A stretch of 64,000 nucleotides of DNA. Origin: Amycolatopsis antarctica (GTDB lineage Bacteria; Actinomycetota; Actinomycetes; Mycobacteriales; Pseudonocardiaceae). Below are positions 16,067 through 25,600 of this stretch, in pieces (within the stretch, counting starts at the first letter, position 1; each line of letters starts with the position of its first letter). Location: assembly GCF_002262875.1 (NCBI RefSeq), contig NZ_NKYE01000004.1, positions 124,001-188,000 of the forward strand, read 5' to 3'. Made by a program: the position numbers and the translations under genes. The notes below the pieces were generated by a model. That model made no database searches and was not told where the DNA came from. It was given only the letters and a program-made list of their open reading frames with translations.

Positions 16067-17310
16067 GGGATCTCCACTCGTACGATGGTCGGTCCCCCGG
16101 TGGGGCTGACGATCTCACTGGTGCCGTCGAAGGCGGCGATGCGCCGCCGGATGCCGGCGATCCCGCTGCCGCCGCGCTCGTCCGCCCCGCCGCGGCCATC
16201 GTCCTCCACCCGGATCCGCACCGATCTGCCGGAGACGTCCAGGCGCACCTGGGCGTTGTCCGCCTCGCTGTGCTTGACGACATTGGTCAGCGCCTCACCG
16301 ATGACGAAGTAGGCGGCCGCCTCCACGGCGGCGGGTGGGCGCTGCCCGTCGGCAGGCCCGTGGATGTCGAGCGTCGTCGGCACCGTGCACGCCGCGACCA
16401 GTGCGCGCGCGGCACCGGCCAGCCCGCGATCGGTGAGCGCGGGCGGATGCAGGTTCCGTACGACGTGGCGCAGCGACACCAGCGCCTGCTCGGACAGTTC
16501 CCGTGCCTCGGTGATCAGCTTCATCGTCTGCTCGGACGGCTCGCCGCCCGCGTACGCCCGGGTGGCGAGGCCGAGCCGGAGGGAGACGGCGACCATCTGC
16601 GCCTGCGTCCCGTCGTGCAGGTCGCGTTCGATCCGGCGCAGTTCCGCGTCGTGCGCCTCCAGCGCGCCCGCCCGGCTGGTGGCCAGTTCCACCACGCGCT
16701 CGGCGAGTTTGCGGCGCGGCGCGGCCAGTACGGCGCGGGCCATCCGGGCGTGGAACCGGGCCAGGTACGGCGGGACCACCAGGGCCAGCACGGCGTAGGC
16801 CACACCGACCGGCACCGCCAGGACCGCGCTCGTCCACGAGCCCACCGAACCGAAGGTGACGTTCACCGGTTCGGCGGTGATCGCCCAGACGAAGGGCGCG
16901 GTGAGCCAGGTGACCGAGCCGACCACGAGGGTCAGGGCGGCGGCCGAGGTCAGCAGGCCGACGATGCCGTGCAGCAGCAGCCACAGCACGCCGCGGCCGG
17001 TGCTCGCGTCGGTGATCGCGGTGTGCACGCGCAGCAGCAGCGCGCCCCGCAGCGGACGGTGCGCCTCGGAGATGTGGGCGCCGAGCACCTCGCTCGCCCG
17101 CGTTCGCTCGAACGAGGTGTAGCGGCGCAGCAGCGTCACCGCCCCCGGCACCAGCGGCAGGCCGATGCCGAGGACGGACAGCACGGCGAGAATCGCCACC
17201 AGGTAGAGGCTGATCAGCGAGAGCACCGCTGTCCCGCCGCCGATCAGCAGGTACGGGGCCGAGACGAGCAGCCGGGACCGAACGGTGGACCAGGCGGAAT
17301 GGAGTCCCAT
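16054..17310 (-). CDS. Membrane sensor histidine kinase (HisKA_3 / NarX-like)
   Basis: I start at ATG 17310 (MGLHSAWSTV), giving 418 residues; the reading frame extends a further 16 codons with poor support. The N-terminal half holds several hydrophobic segments, including a pair around residues 20-65 and others around 105-180. The phospho-acceptor helix ERDLHDGTQAQMV (about 225-240) is the HisKA_3 H-box, and the C-terminal HATPase has NVVKHSEA and DDGRGG motifs. It forms an operon with the response regulator downstream and is divergent from the ABC genes, the usual layout for a system sensing and pumping out an antibiotic or cell-envelope stress. Confidence 0.88.
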   Translation of the reverse strand: MGLHSAWSTVRSRLLVSAPYLLIGGGTAVLSLISLYLVAILAVLSVLGIGLPLVPGAVTLLRRYTSFERTRASEVLGAHISEAHRPLRGALLLRVHTAITDASTGRGVLWLLLHGIVGLLTSAAALTLVVGSVTWLTAPFVWAITAEPVNVTFGSVGSWTSAVLAVPVGVAYAVLALVVPPYLARFHARMARAVLAAPRRKLAERVVELATSRAGALEAHDAELRRIERDLHDGTQAQMVAVSLRLGLATRAYAGGEPSEQTMKLITEARELSEQALVSLRHVVRNLHPPALTDRGLAGAARALVAACTVPTTLDIHGPADGQRPPAAVEAAAYFVIGEALTNVVKHSEADNAQVRLDVSGRSVRIRVEDDGRGGADERGGSGIAGIRRRIAAFDGTSEIVSPTGGPTIVRVEIPCGS

Positions 17311-17535
17311 TTCCCTTTCACCGTGGATTCGTGCGGGGCCGGGCGGCATCGGTGCCACCGGCGGCGGGCGGCGGCCAGAGTACTACGCGCGAACGCGCCG
17401 TCGATCGCCCGAACGGGGCGCGTGCGGGGTGGGGCTGGCTACACCGTCAAGGCACCACTTCACTGTCTGGTGACGGCCGGGCGCGCACCAATATCGTGGC
17501 CGCACCGGTTGGATTTCGGCGAGGGGGACTGCCAG

Positions 17536-18369
17536 GTGGCACGCGGAAGGGGCTCACGGGCCGAGCAGGACAGCGCCGTACCGGCGGAGGCGGCCGCGGA
17601 GACCGTCGCGGACCCGGCGGGGGAGACGGCCGCGCCGCGCGGCCGGTTCGCCGCCCGTCTCGACGGCGTCGAGAAGACCTACGGCAAGGGGGCGGGCGCG
17701 GTGCACGCGCTGCGCGGCATCACCCTGGCCATCCCGCGCGGGTCGTTCCTGGCGATCATGGGCCCCTCCGGTTCCGGCAAGAGCACGTTCCTGCACTGCG
17801 CGGCCGGTCTGGACCAGCCGACGGCGGGTTCGGTGCTGCTCGGCGACACCGATCTCGCGACGCTGGACGAAGCGCAGCTCACGATGCTGCGCCGGGAGCG
17901 CATCGGGTTCGTGTTCCAGGCCTACAACCTGCTCAACGCCCTCGACGTGCGGGACAACATCACCCTGCCGCTGCGGCTGGCCGAGCAGTCGCCGGACGGG
18001 CCCTGGCTGGACGAGATCGTCCGCCAGGTCGGCCTTGCCGACCGGCTCGGGCACCGTCCGTCCGAGCTGTCCGGCGGCCAGCAGCAGCGGGTCGCGATCG
18101 CCAGGGCGCTTGCCACCCGCCCGGAGGTGGTCTTCGCCGACGAGCCGACCGGTGCGCTGGACACCCGCACCGGCAGGCAGGTGCTGGAACTGCTGCGGCA
18201 CGTCGTCGACGCGATGGGGCAGACCGTCGTCATGGTCACCCACGACCCGGTCGCCGCCTCGTACGCGCACTCGGTGATCTTTCTTGCCGACGGCCAGGTG
18301 GCCGGCGAGATGCGGGACGGGACACCGGAGCGCATCGCCGAGCGGATGACCCACCTCGGGGAGTGGTGA
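17536..18369 (+). CDS. MacB/LolD-type ABC transporter ATP-binding protein
   Basis: GTG 17536 follows a GAGGGGG ribosome binding site, giving 277 residues with an unusual Ala/Glu-rich N-terminal extension of about 35 residues. Walker A (GPSGSGKST, about residues 75-83), the Q-loop, signature motif LSGGQQQR (about 176-183) and Walker B (VVFADEPTGAL, about 198-208) are intact, and the order and spacing are those of the MacB/LolD family. It energises the large permease encoded 3 bases downstream. With the divergent two-component system, the unit probably exports or gives self-resistance to the peptide. Confidence 0.9.
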   Translation: MARGRGSRAEQDSAVPAEAAAETVADPAGETAAPRGRFAARLDGVEKTYGKGAGAVHALRGITLAIPRGSFLAIMGPSGSGKSTFLHCAAGLDQPTAGSVLLGDTDLATLDEAQLTMLRRERIGFVFQAYNLLNALDVRDNITLPLRLAEQSPDGPWLDEIVRQVGLADRLGHRPSELSGGQQQRVAIARALATRPEVVFADEPTGALDTRTGRQVLELLRHVVDAMGQTVVMVTHDPVAASYAHSVIFLADGQVAGEMRDGTPERIAERMTHLGEW

Positions 18370-18372
18370 CCG

Positions 18373-20943
18373 GTGTTCGACCTCGCCTGGAAGACGATCC
18401 GGCATCGTAAGGGCGGGTTCGTCGGTGCGTTCGTCGCGCTGCTCGGCGCCTCGATGCTCATCACCGCCTTCGGCATCATCCTGGAGTCCGGTCTGGGGCC
18501 GGGGGTCGCCGCGCAGCGCTACACCGGCGCCCCGGTGATGGTGGGCGGCAACCAGACGCTCGAGGTCACCATCGACGACAAGTCGAAGGAGAAGTCGCTT
18601 CCCGAGCAGACCACGGTTCCCGCCGAGCGGGTGCGTGAACTGGAGGGCGTCGACGGCGTGCAGCGGGTGATCGGCGAGGTCGGCTTCCCTGCCCACGTGG
18701 TCACCGGCCAGGACGACCCCGCTGCCGCCGCCGACGGCCGTACCTCCCTGGGGCACAACTGGTCGGCCGCCGCGCTGACGCCTTACGACCTGCGCGAGGG
18801 AGCGCCGCCCGCACGGCCGGGCGAGGTCGTGCTGGATGCCGAACTCGCCGAGGCCGCGGGGGTCCCGGTCGGCGGCCGGGTCGCGGTGATGACCACCGGC
18901 GCCGTCCAGCGGTACCGGCTCACCGGCATCGCGGAGATGCGCGAGGCGGAGGACACCCCGCGCCAGGCCACACTGTTCTTCTCCGATGCCGAGGCAGGGG
19001 AGATCGCGGGCCGGGGCGGGGCGGTGGACGCGGTCGGCCTGCTCGCACGCCCGGACACCGATCCCGACGAACTGGCCGAGCGCGTCGAGGAACGGCTGGA
19101 GGGCACCGGCCTCGTCGTGTACTCCGGCGACGACCGGGGTTCGCTGGAGTTCCACGACGTCGCGGGCGCGCGCGGCGACCTGACCGAACTCTCCGGCGCG
19201 CTCGGCGGCGTCGTCATCATGATCGCCGTCATGGTCGTGTCCAGCACTCTTGCGCTGACCGTGCACCAGCGCAGGCGGGAACTCGCCCTGCTGCGTGCGG
19301 TCGCCGCGACCCCGAAGCAGATCTACCGGATGATCGCCGGCGAGGCGCTGATCATCTCGGTGGTCGCGTCCGTCATCGGCTGCCTGCCTGGTGTCCTGGC
19401 CGCACAGGTACTGCGCTGGGCGCTGACGCTGGTCGGGGTCGTGCCGGAGGACTTCGAGTTCTCCTACGGCCCCGTCCCGATGCTCGTCGCCGTGGCGATC
19501 TGCGTCCTCGCCGCGGAACTCGCAGCCTGGGGGGTGGCGCGCAAAGCCGTTGCCATCAAACCGATCGAGGCCCTCGGCGACTCGGCGACGGAGACGCCGA
19601 AGCTGGGTGGCGCCCGAACCGGGATCGGGATCTTCCTGTTCCTGCTCGGTACCTGCGCGTCCCTGCTGCCACTGTTCTTCGGCAGCATCTTCGCGGTGGC
19701 CGGGGCGGGCAGCGGCGCACTGATCATGGTCATCTCGATCCTGCTGCTCGGGCCACCCGTGGTGACGGCGGCGACGAAGCTGCTCGCCGGCCGGGTGCGG
19801 AACTGGTTCGGCGTGCACGGTTTCCTTGCGGTGGCGAACATCCTGGCCAACTCGCGCAGGCTGGCCACCGGTATCGGACCACTCGTGCTGGCCATCGGCT
19901 TCGCCTCGGTGCAGTTGTTCATCCCCACCACGACGGCCGCCGCGGCCGAGGACGAGGCGACCGACGGCACGCTGTCGAACTACACGATCACCAGCAGCAC
20001 CGGTGGTATCTCGCCCACCGCCGTCGAGGACGTCCTGGCAGCCGAGGGGGTCGAGGCGGCCACCGCCGTGGTCCGCACACAGCTCTACGCCTCCACCAGC
20101 CTGCTGGATTCTCCCGAGGTGTTCGACTACCAGGTGCAGGGCGTCAGCCCCGCCGGGCTGGAACGCAACCTCGACCTCGGCGTGACCTCCGGTTCGGTGC
20201 GCGACCTCGGCCGCGACACGGTGGCGATCAGCGGTGGCGCGGCGAGCACGCTGGGCGTCTCGACCGGGCAGCCTATCCAGTTGCACTACCCGGACGGCAC
20301 CCACGCGCGGCCCACCGTCGCCGCGATCTACGACCGCGGCCTCGGCTTCGGCGACGTCACCGTGCCACTGGACACCCTGCGGGAGCACAGTTCCCGGGTA
20401 CTCGACGACACCATCCTGGTGCGCTCCACCCCGGGGGCGGACGGCGAGGCGCTGACCGCGCGCCTGCAGGACCTGGCGAAGCGGTACCCGGGCCTGGAGG
20501 TGCTGGACGAGACCGGCCTGTCCGCGGCCCAGCAGGAACAGGCCTCGGCCAGCACGTTCACCAGCGCGATCCCGTTGATGCTGGTGTTCGGCTACATCGC
20601 CATCGCGGTGGCGAACACACTGGTGATGACCACTCTCTCGCGCGTGCGGGAGTTCGCTCTGCTCCGGCTGGTCGGGATGACCTCCGGGCAGGTGCTGCGG
20701 ATGATGCGCGCCGAGGCGAGCACCGCCGTGGTGATCGCCGTGGTCATCGGCTCCCTGGTGCCCCTGCTGCCGCTGGTCACCGTGAGCATCGGGCTCACCG
20801 GATCGCCGATACCGTCGATACCGTTGTGGATGTACCTCGGCATCGTCGGGTTGACCTCGCTCGTCGGATTCCTCTCCATCATGTTGCCGGCGAAACTGGC
20901 GCTGCGGTCCCGGCCGGTGGACGCGATCGGACTCCGCGAATAG
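18373..20943 (+). CDS. FtsX/MacB-like ABC transporter permease, two FtsX domains
   Basis: An 856-residue permease starting at GTG 18373, three bases after the ATPase stop. It begins with one membrane helix, has a large extracellular domain (about 45-270), then three helices with the FtsX motif VVSSTLALTVHQRRRELALLRA, a central group of helices around 410-530, a second large external domain, and a final FtsX unit near the C-terminus (VANTLVMTTLSRVREFALLR). This duplicated layout is typical of actinomycete permeases that work with LolD-type ATPases in peptide efflux or resistance. Substrate inferred from context only. Confidence 0.88.
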   Translation: MFDLAWKTIRHRKGGFVGAFVALLGASMLITAFGIILESGLGPGVAAQRYTGAPVMVGGNQTLEVTIDDKSKEKSLPEQTTVPAERVRELEGVDGVQRVIGEVGFPAHVVTGQDDPAAAADGRTSLGHNWSAAALTPYDLREGAPPARPGEVVLDAELAEAAGVPVGGRVAVMTTGAVQRYRLTGIAEMREAEDTPRQATLFFSDAEAGEIAGRGGAVDAVGLLARPDTDPDELAERVEERLEGTGLVVYSGDDRGSLEFHDVAGARGDLTELSGALGGVVIMIAVMVVSSTLALTVHQRRRELALLRAVAATPKQIYRMIAGEALIISVVASVIGCLPGVLAAQVLRWALTLVGVVPEDFEFSYGPVPMLVAVAICVLAAELAAWGVARKAVAIKPIEALGDSATETPKLGGARTGIGIFLFLLGTCASLLPLFFGSIFAVAGAGSGALIMVISILLLGPPVVTAATKLLAGRVRNWFGVHGFLAVANILANSRRLATGIGPLVLAIGFASVQLFIPTTTAAAAEDEATDGTLSNYTITSSTGGISPTAVEDVLAAEGVEAATAVVRTQLYASTSLLDSPEVFDYQVQGVSPAGLERNLDLGVTSGSVRDLGRDTVAISGGAASTLGVSTGQPIQLHYPDGTHARPTVAAIYDRGLGFGDVTVPLDTLREHSSRVLDDTILVRSTPGADGEALTARLQDLAKRYPGLEVLDETGLSAAQQEQASASTFTSAIPLMLVFGYIAIAVANTLVMTTLSRVREFALLRLVGMTSGQVLRMMRAEASTAVVIAVVIGSLVPLLPLVTVSIGLTGSPIPSIPLWMYLGIVGLTSLVGFLSIMLPAKLALRSRPVDAIGLRE

Positions 20944-21247
20944 CGCATCCGGACAATTCACGATGTGTGCTGCGACTCAATTCTCGGCCGGTGTGCGGTA
21001 ATTCCGGGTACCGGCCCCTTCCTGCGTCTTCTTCTTGGCAGACCTCGGTGGTTAGGTCTCTGCTTAAAACGATATTCGCACTAACCCTCCGCTGTTAGCC
21101 TAGGTCAAGGAAAGTGTGCTCGCCGCTCGCGGTGATATTCGGAAACCTATTCCTGTTCGCAGGTTTCCGTATTGTGCGCGCGGTAGGTGCCGGCACCTGT
21201 GACGAGTCACTTCACACCGTTTCGGAAAACAGTTCGGAGTTGTGAGA
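20944..21247. other. Intergenic control region before the thioesterase-NRPS operon
   Basis: 304 bases without a gene. It is locally AT-richer around 21060-21100 and carries several GTTAG/CTAAC copies (near 21050, 21090 and 21100) and two palindromes close to the start codon (21185-21198 and GTGAC-GA-GTCAC at 21199-21210). The promoter of the 25-kb biosynthetic operon is most likely here. I could not pick a convincing -35/-10 pair. Confidence 0.5.
21185..21198. promoter_or_regulatory. 14-base perfect palindrome, candidate operator of the NRPS operon
   Basis: AGGTGCCGGCACCT is its own reverse complement and ends 49 bases before the thioesterase start; GTGACGAGTCAC (21199-21210) follows immediately. 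The position suits an operator or activator site. No cognate regulator can be named. Confidence 0.45.
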
Positions 21248-22576
21248 ATGCGGTTCCTCGCGGAGCGTCTGGCCGAACTGGCCGATGCGTACGGAGTTCC
21301 CGGCGCGCAGTGCGCCATCCGGATCGACGGGGAGACCCTGACAGCGGAGACCGGGCACCTGGACGCGCGTGGTGAGCGCCGTGTCGAGGCGGATTCGGCC
21401 TTCCCGCTCGCCTCGGTCACCAAGGTGCTCACCGCGACCGTGGTGATGCAGCTCGCCGACGACGGCGACCTGGAGCTGGACGTCCCCCTAGGGCGGCTTT
21501 GCGCGGAACTCGCGGGCGGGGCCGGCGACCGGGTGACCCTGCGCCAGTTGTTGAGTCACACCAGCGGTCTGGTGAACGACCACGGTGCGGGCGACGGCCG
21601 TTCCCTGCGCGGCTACGCACTCGCCTGCCGCGACTCGGCGCTGCTGTTCGAACCCGGAACCGCGTTCTCCTATTCGAGTGCCGGCTACGCGCTGGCCGGG
21701 CGGGTGCTGGAGAACGTCACACGTACGAGCTGGCGGGACGTGATCTCCGACTTCCTGCTCGTCCCGGCCGGGGTTACGCCGCGCTTCGTGGCCACCGATC
21801 CCGGCGCGGACACCGGCGGGGTGGCCTGCGGGCATACCGCGTCCGCGCCGCATCGCAGGCTGCCCGCCCTGGTGCCCGCCGCTCTGGCCCCCGCCGCCGG
21901 GCTCGCGGCGAGCGCGAGCGACCTGGTGACGCTGGCGGAGGCGTACTTCGACGGCGCCTCCGGTGAACTGCTCGCGGCCGGGCCCGTCGCGGAGATGGCT
22001 CGCGCCGTCCCGTGCGCGGAGCCGTTCGGGCTGGCCGCGGGCTGGGGGCTGGGCTGGGGCGTCTACGACTCGGCGAAGGGGCCCTGGCTGGGACTCGACG
22101 GCGCTGGTGCGGGCACCACCTGTTCGATCCGGATCAGTCCGGAGCAGGGGATCGCGGTCGCGCTCACCGCGAACTCGTCCGGCGGGCTCGCCGTCTGGCA
22201 CGGCCTGCTGGAACTGCTGCGCGACGAGGGCGTGCACGTCGGCACCCTGGACGTTCCGGTGCCCGCGCAGACCCGGCGCACTGCCGGACCCGACTGCGCC
22301 GGCACGTACACCAACGGCGGCACCGAGTTCACCGTGCACACCGGCGAGGGTGCCTGCCTGCTCGTCGACGCGGACGGCGACCGGTACCGGCTGGAGTTCG
22401 CCGACGACCTGACCTTCCGCGCCCACGCGCTGACCGGGACGGACGAGCCCACCGGAATGCCCTTCGCCGGACGCTTCACCCGCACCGGTGACGACGGCCG
22501 GATCGGGCTGCTGCAGTTCGGTGGCCGCGCGATGCGCCGGGCGGCCGCCACCGTCCACGCCGCTCCGGTCGGCTGA
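21248..22576 (+). CDS. Stand-alone penicillin-binding-protein-type thioesterase/cyclase (SurE-like)
   Basis: ATG 21248 has GGAG 8 bases upstream, better than the GTG two codons earlier; 442 residues. It belongs to the beta-lactamase/class C PBP fold: SVTK (Ser56, Lys59), HTSGL, and YSSAGYAL (Tyr142). PBP-type thioesterases such as SurE, WolJ and UlmTE release peptides whose NRPS ends in an epimerase, joining the D-configured C-terminus to the N-terminus to make a macrolactam. That is exactly the situation here: the gene directly precedes three NRPS genes and none of them carries a thioesterase domain. Two usual positions look altered: Asn of YxN is Ser144, and the His of the later GHDG-like motif appears as Leu. 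A D-aminopeptidase or esterase is the alternative. Confidence 0.8.
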   Translation: MRFLAERLAELADAYGVPGAQCAIRIDGETLTAETGHLDARGERRVEADSAFPLASVTKVLTATVVMQLADDGDLELDVPLGRLCAELAGGAGDRVTLRQLLSHTSGLVNDHGAGDGRSLRGYALACRDSALLFEPGTAFSYSSAGYALAGRVLENVTRTSWRDVISDFLLVPAGVTPRFVATDPGADTGGVACGHTASAPHRRLPALVPAALAPAAGLAASASDLVTLAEAYFDGASGELLAAGPVAEMARAVPCAEPFGLAAGWGLGWGVYDSAKGPWLGLDGAGAGTTCSIRISPEQGIAVALTANSSGGLAVWHGLLELLRDEGVHVGTLDVPVPAQTRRTAGPDCAGTYTNGGTEFTVHTGEGACLLVDADGDRYRLEFADDLTFRAHALTGTDEPTGMPFAGRFTRTGDDGRIGLLQFGGRAMRRAAATVHAAPVG

Positions 22577-22644
22577 TCCGGCGCCCCATTCCTTTGCCCC
22601 GCAAGCGATCCGACGTTCACGCCCGTCAGGAGACAGAGGCCTTC

Positions 22645-25600
22645 ATGCTGGAGACGACCGCCGTGCCCGGATTCCCGGACACCCCGCCCGCCGTGCCGAC
22701 GCCGCTGTCCGCCGCCCAGCGGCGGCAGTGGTTCCTCAACGACCTGACCGGCGGGAACGGGGTGACGGTCTCGGTGGCCGTGACGCTGGCCGGTGACCTC
22801 GACACCGGCGCACTGCGGCGGGCACTGGCGGACGTGGTCGCCAGGCACGACGTGCTGCGCACCGTCTACATCGGGCGCGAGGGCGTTCCGGCCGCGGTGC
22901 CGCTGGAACCCGCGCTGGCCTGCCCGGAACTCGGCGTCGTGCCCGTCGTCGAGGAGGAACTCGGCGCGCTGCTGGCCGCGACCGCCCGTGGCGGCTACGA
23001 CCTGGAACGCGACCGTCCACTGTGGGCGGGCCTGTACCGGCTCGCCGAGGACGAGCACGTACTCCAGCTCGTGCTGCCCGGGATCGCGGCCGACGAACGG
23101 TCCGCGGACATCGTGCTGCGCGACCTGGCCCTCGCCTACTCCGCGCGAACCGAGGGCGACCAGCCGGAATGGCCCGCGCTGCCCGTCCGGTTCGCCGACT
23201 TCGCCGCGTGGCAGGAGCGGACCTTCGGCCCGGACGGCGAACCGACCGCACTCGCCGGCCGGCAGCTCGATTACTGGGTGAACGCCCTCGACGGGATGCC
23301 CTCGGGCATCGAACTCCCGGTGGACCGGCCGCGCGCGGCGGGGGCGAGCCTGCGCAGCGACCGGGTGGAGGTCCGGCTCGATCCCGGCACTCTCGCCGCG
23401 GCGGGCGCACTCGGCGAACACGCGGGAGGTGACCTCGCCGCGGTACTGCGCTGCGCGTTCGCGGTGACCCTGCGCGGTTTCGGTGCCGGTGGCGAGATCC
23501 CGGTCGGCAGCACGGCGGACGATCGCGCACGACGTGAGTTCGACGCGCTCGCCGGACCGTTCGCCGATCCGCGGGTGCTGCGCGTCGATGCCGACGGCTC
23601 CGTCCCGTTCGCCGAACTGGTGACCCGTTCCGCGAAGGCCGACCGCACGGCGCGGAGCAACGCGGGGGTGCCGTTCGAACGGGTGGTGGCCGCGGCCGGG
23701 GCGGAGCGGTCGGCCTCGCGCCACCCGCTGTGCCAGGTGACCGTCGACGTCCATCCCGCCGCCGCGCCACCGCCGTTCGACGGTCTCGAGGTGACCCCTC
23801 GCCCCGTTCCCGGTGGCCGCTCGCCGTTCGACCTGAGCCTGCGGCTCGACCCGGACGGGCACTGCGGGCTGTCGTACAGCGCCGCGCTGTTCGACGAGTC
23901 GACGGCGCATCGGATCGCCGCCGCGTTCACCCGGGTGCTGACCGCGGCGGTGGCCGAGCCGGACGTCCCGGCCGGACGTCTCCCGGTCGCCTCCGCCGCG
24001 GAGCTGCGGGAACTGCTGCACGACCGCAACGACACCGCACGCCCGGTGCAGGAGACCGGTGTGGCCGAGGACTTCGCCGCCCGCGTCCGCTCGGCCCCGG
24101 ACGCGGTGGCGCTGGTGTGCGGTGCCGATGAGTTCACCTACGCCGAACTGGACGCCCGCGCGAACCGGCTCGCCCGCCTGCTGTTGCGCGGGGGCGCCGG
24201 ACCGGAGACCTTCGTCGCGCTGGTGCTGCCGCGTACCGAGCAACTGGTGACCGCGTTGCTCGCGGTGGCGAAGACGGGCGCCGCGTACCTGCCGGTCGAC
24301 CCCGAGTACCCGGCCGACCGGATCGGCTACATGCTCGACCACACCGCCCCGGCCATCGTGCTCGCCGCCGAGGCCACTGTGGACGCAGTTCCCGGTTCCG
24401 GCGAGCGCACGATCATCGTCGACGCCCCCGGCACCGGAACGGAACTGTCCACACTGGACGATTCCGCGATCGAGCCCGGTGAGCTGGCCGCGCCCGTGCA
24501 CGGCGGCAACGCGGCGTACGTCATCTACACCTCCGGCTCCACCGGACTGCCCAAGGGCGTGGTGGTGTCCCGCCGCGCCCTGGCGAACTTCCTCGCCGAC
24601 ATGACGGATCGGGCAGGCCTGCACGCGGGGGACCGGCTGCTGGCCGTCACCACCATCGCCTTCGACATCGCAGCGCTGGAGATCTACCTGCCACTGCGGA
24701 CCGGAGCCGCGGTGGTGCTCGCCGACCGGGACGCGGTGCGCGATCCGGCCGCACTCGGTGCGCTGGCCCGGTCCGCCGGAATCACCGTCATGCAGGCCAC
24801 GCCGAGCCTCTGGCAGGCCGTCTGTGTGGAGGCCCCCGACGCGGTGCGCGGGCTGCGGATGCTCGTGGGTGGCGAGGCACTGCCCGCGGCGCAGGCCCGG
24901 CGGATGCGCGAACTGGGCGGCTCGGTCACCAACGTCTACGGCCCGACCGAGACCACGATCTGGTCCACCGCGGCCGTACTGACCGAGGACACCACCACTC
25001 CGCCGATCGGCGGGCCGATCCGCAACACCGGGGTGTACGTCCTCGACGCCGCGCTGCGGCCGGTACCCGCCGGGGTCGCGGGCGAGCTGTACCTCACCGG
25101 CGCCGGGCTCGCGCGCGGTTACCTCGGCCGTCCCGGGATCACCGCGGAGCGGTTCCTCGCCGCACCGTTCGGGGCTCCGGGAACGCGGATGTACCGCACC
25201 GGCGACCTCGCCCGCTGGAACACCGCGGGCACCCTCGACTTCCTCGGCCGCTCCGACCACCAGGTCAAGATCCGTGGCTTCCGGGTGGAACTGGGCGAGA
25301 TCGAGACCGCGCTGGAACGCCACCCCGGGGTGGCCAGGGCGGTGGTGATCGCCCGCGAGGACCGTCCCGGCGACGTCCGCCTCGCCGGGTACCTGGTGCC
25401 CGCCGCCGGGCCGGTCGAACACCGGGATGTGCTGGCGCACCTGGCTTCCGGCGTGCCGGACTACATGGTTCCCGCCGCGCTGGTGACCCTGGACGAGCTG
25501 CCGATGACGGCGAACCGCAAGGTGGACCGCTCGGCACTGCCCGCGCCCCGGTTCGCCGCGGACGGTTCCGGCCGCGCTCCGCGGACCACCAGGGAGGAAC

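Noticed and set aside
17453..17472. CACCA-N10-TGGTG repeat between the kinase and ABC genes as a response-regulator site
   Set aside because: Five-base arms with a ten-base spacer are expected by chance in this GC-rich DNA; not listed as a feature.
22645..23990. Lipoinitiation (lipopeptide) by the first C-like domain
   Set aside because: The catalytic motif is absent and there is no acyl-CoA ligase, acyl carrier or fatty-acid gene nearby. A PBP-type cyclase also needs a free N-terminal amine.
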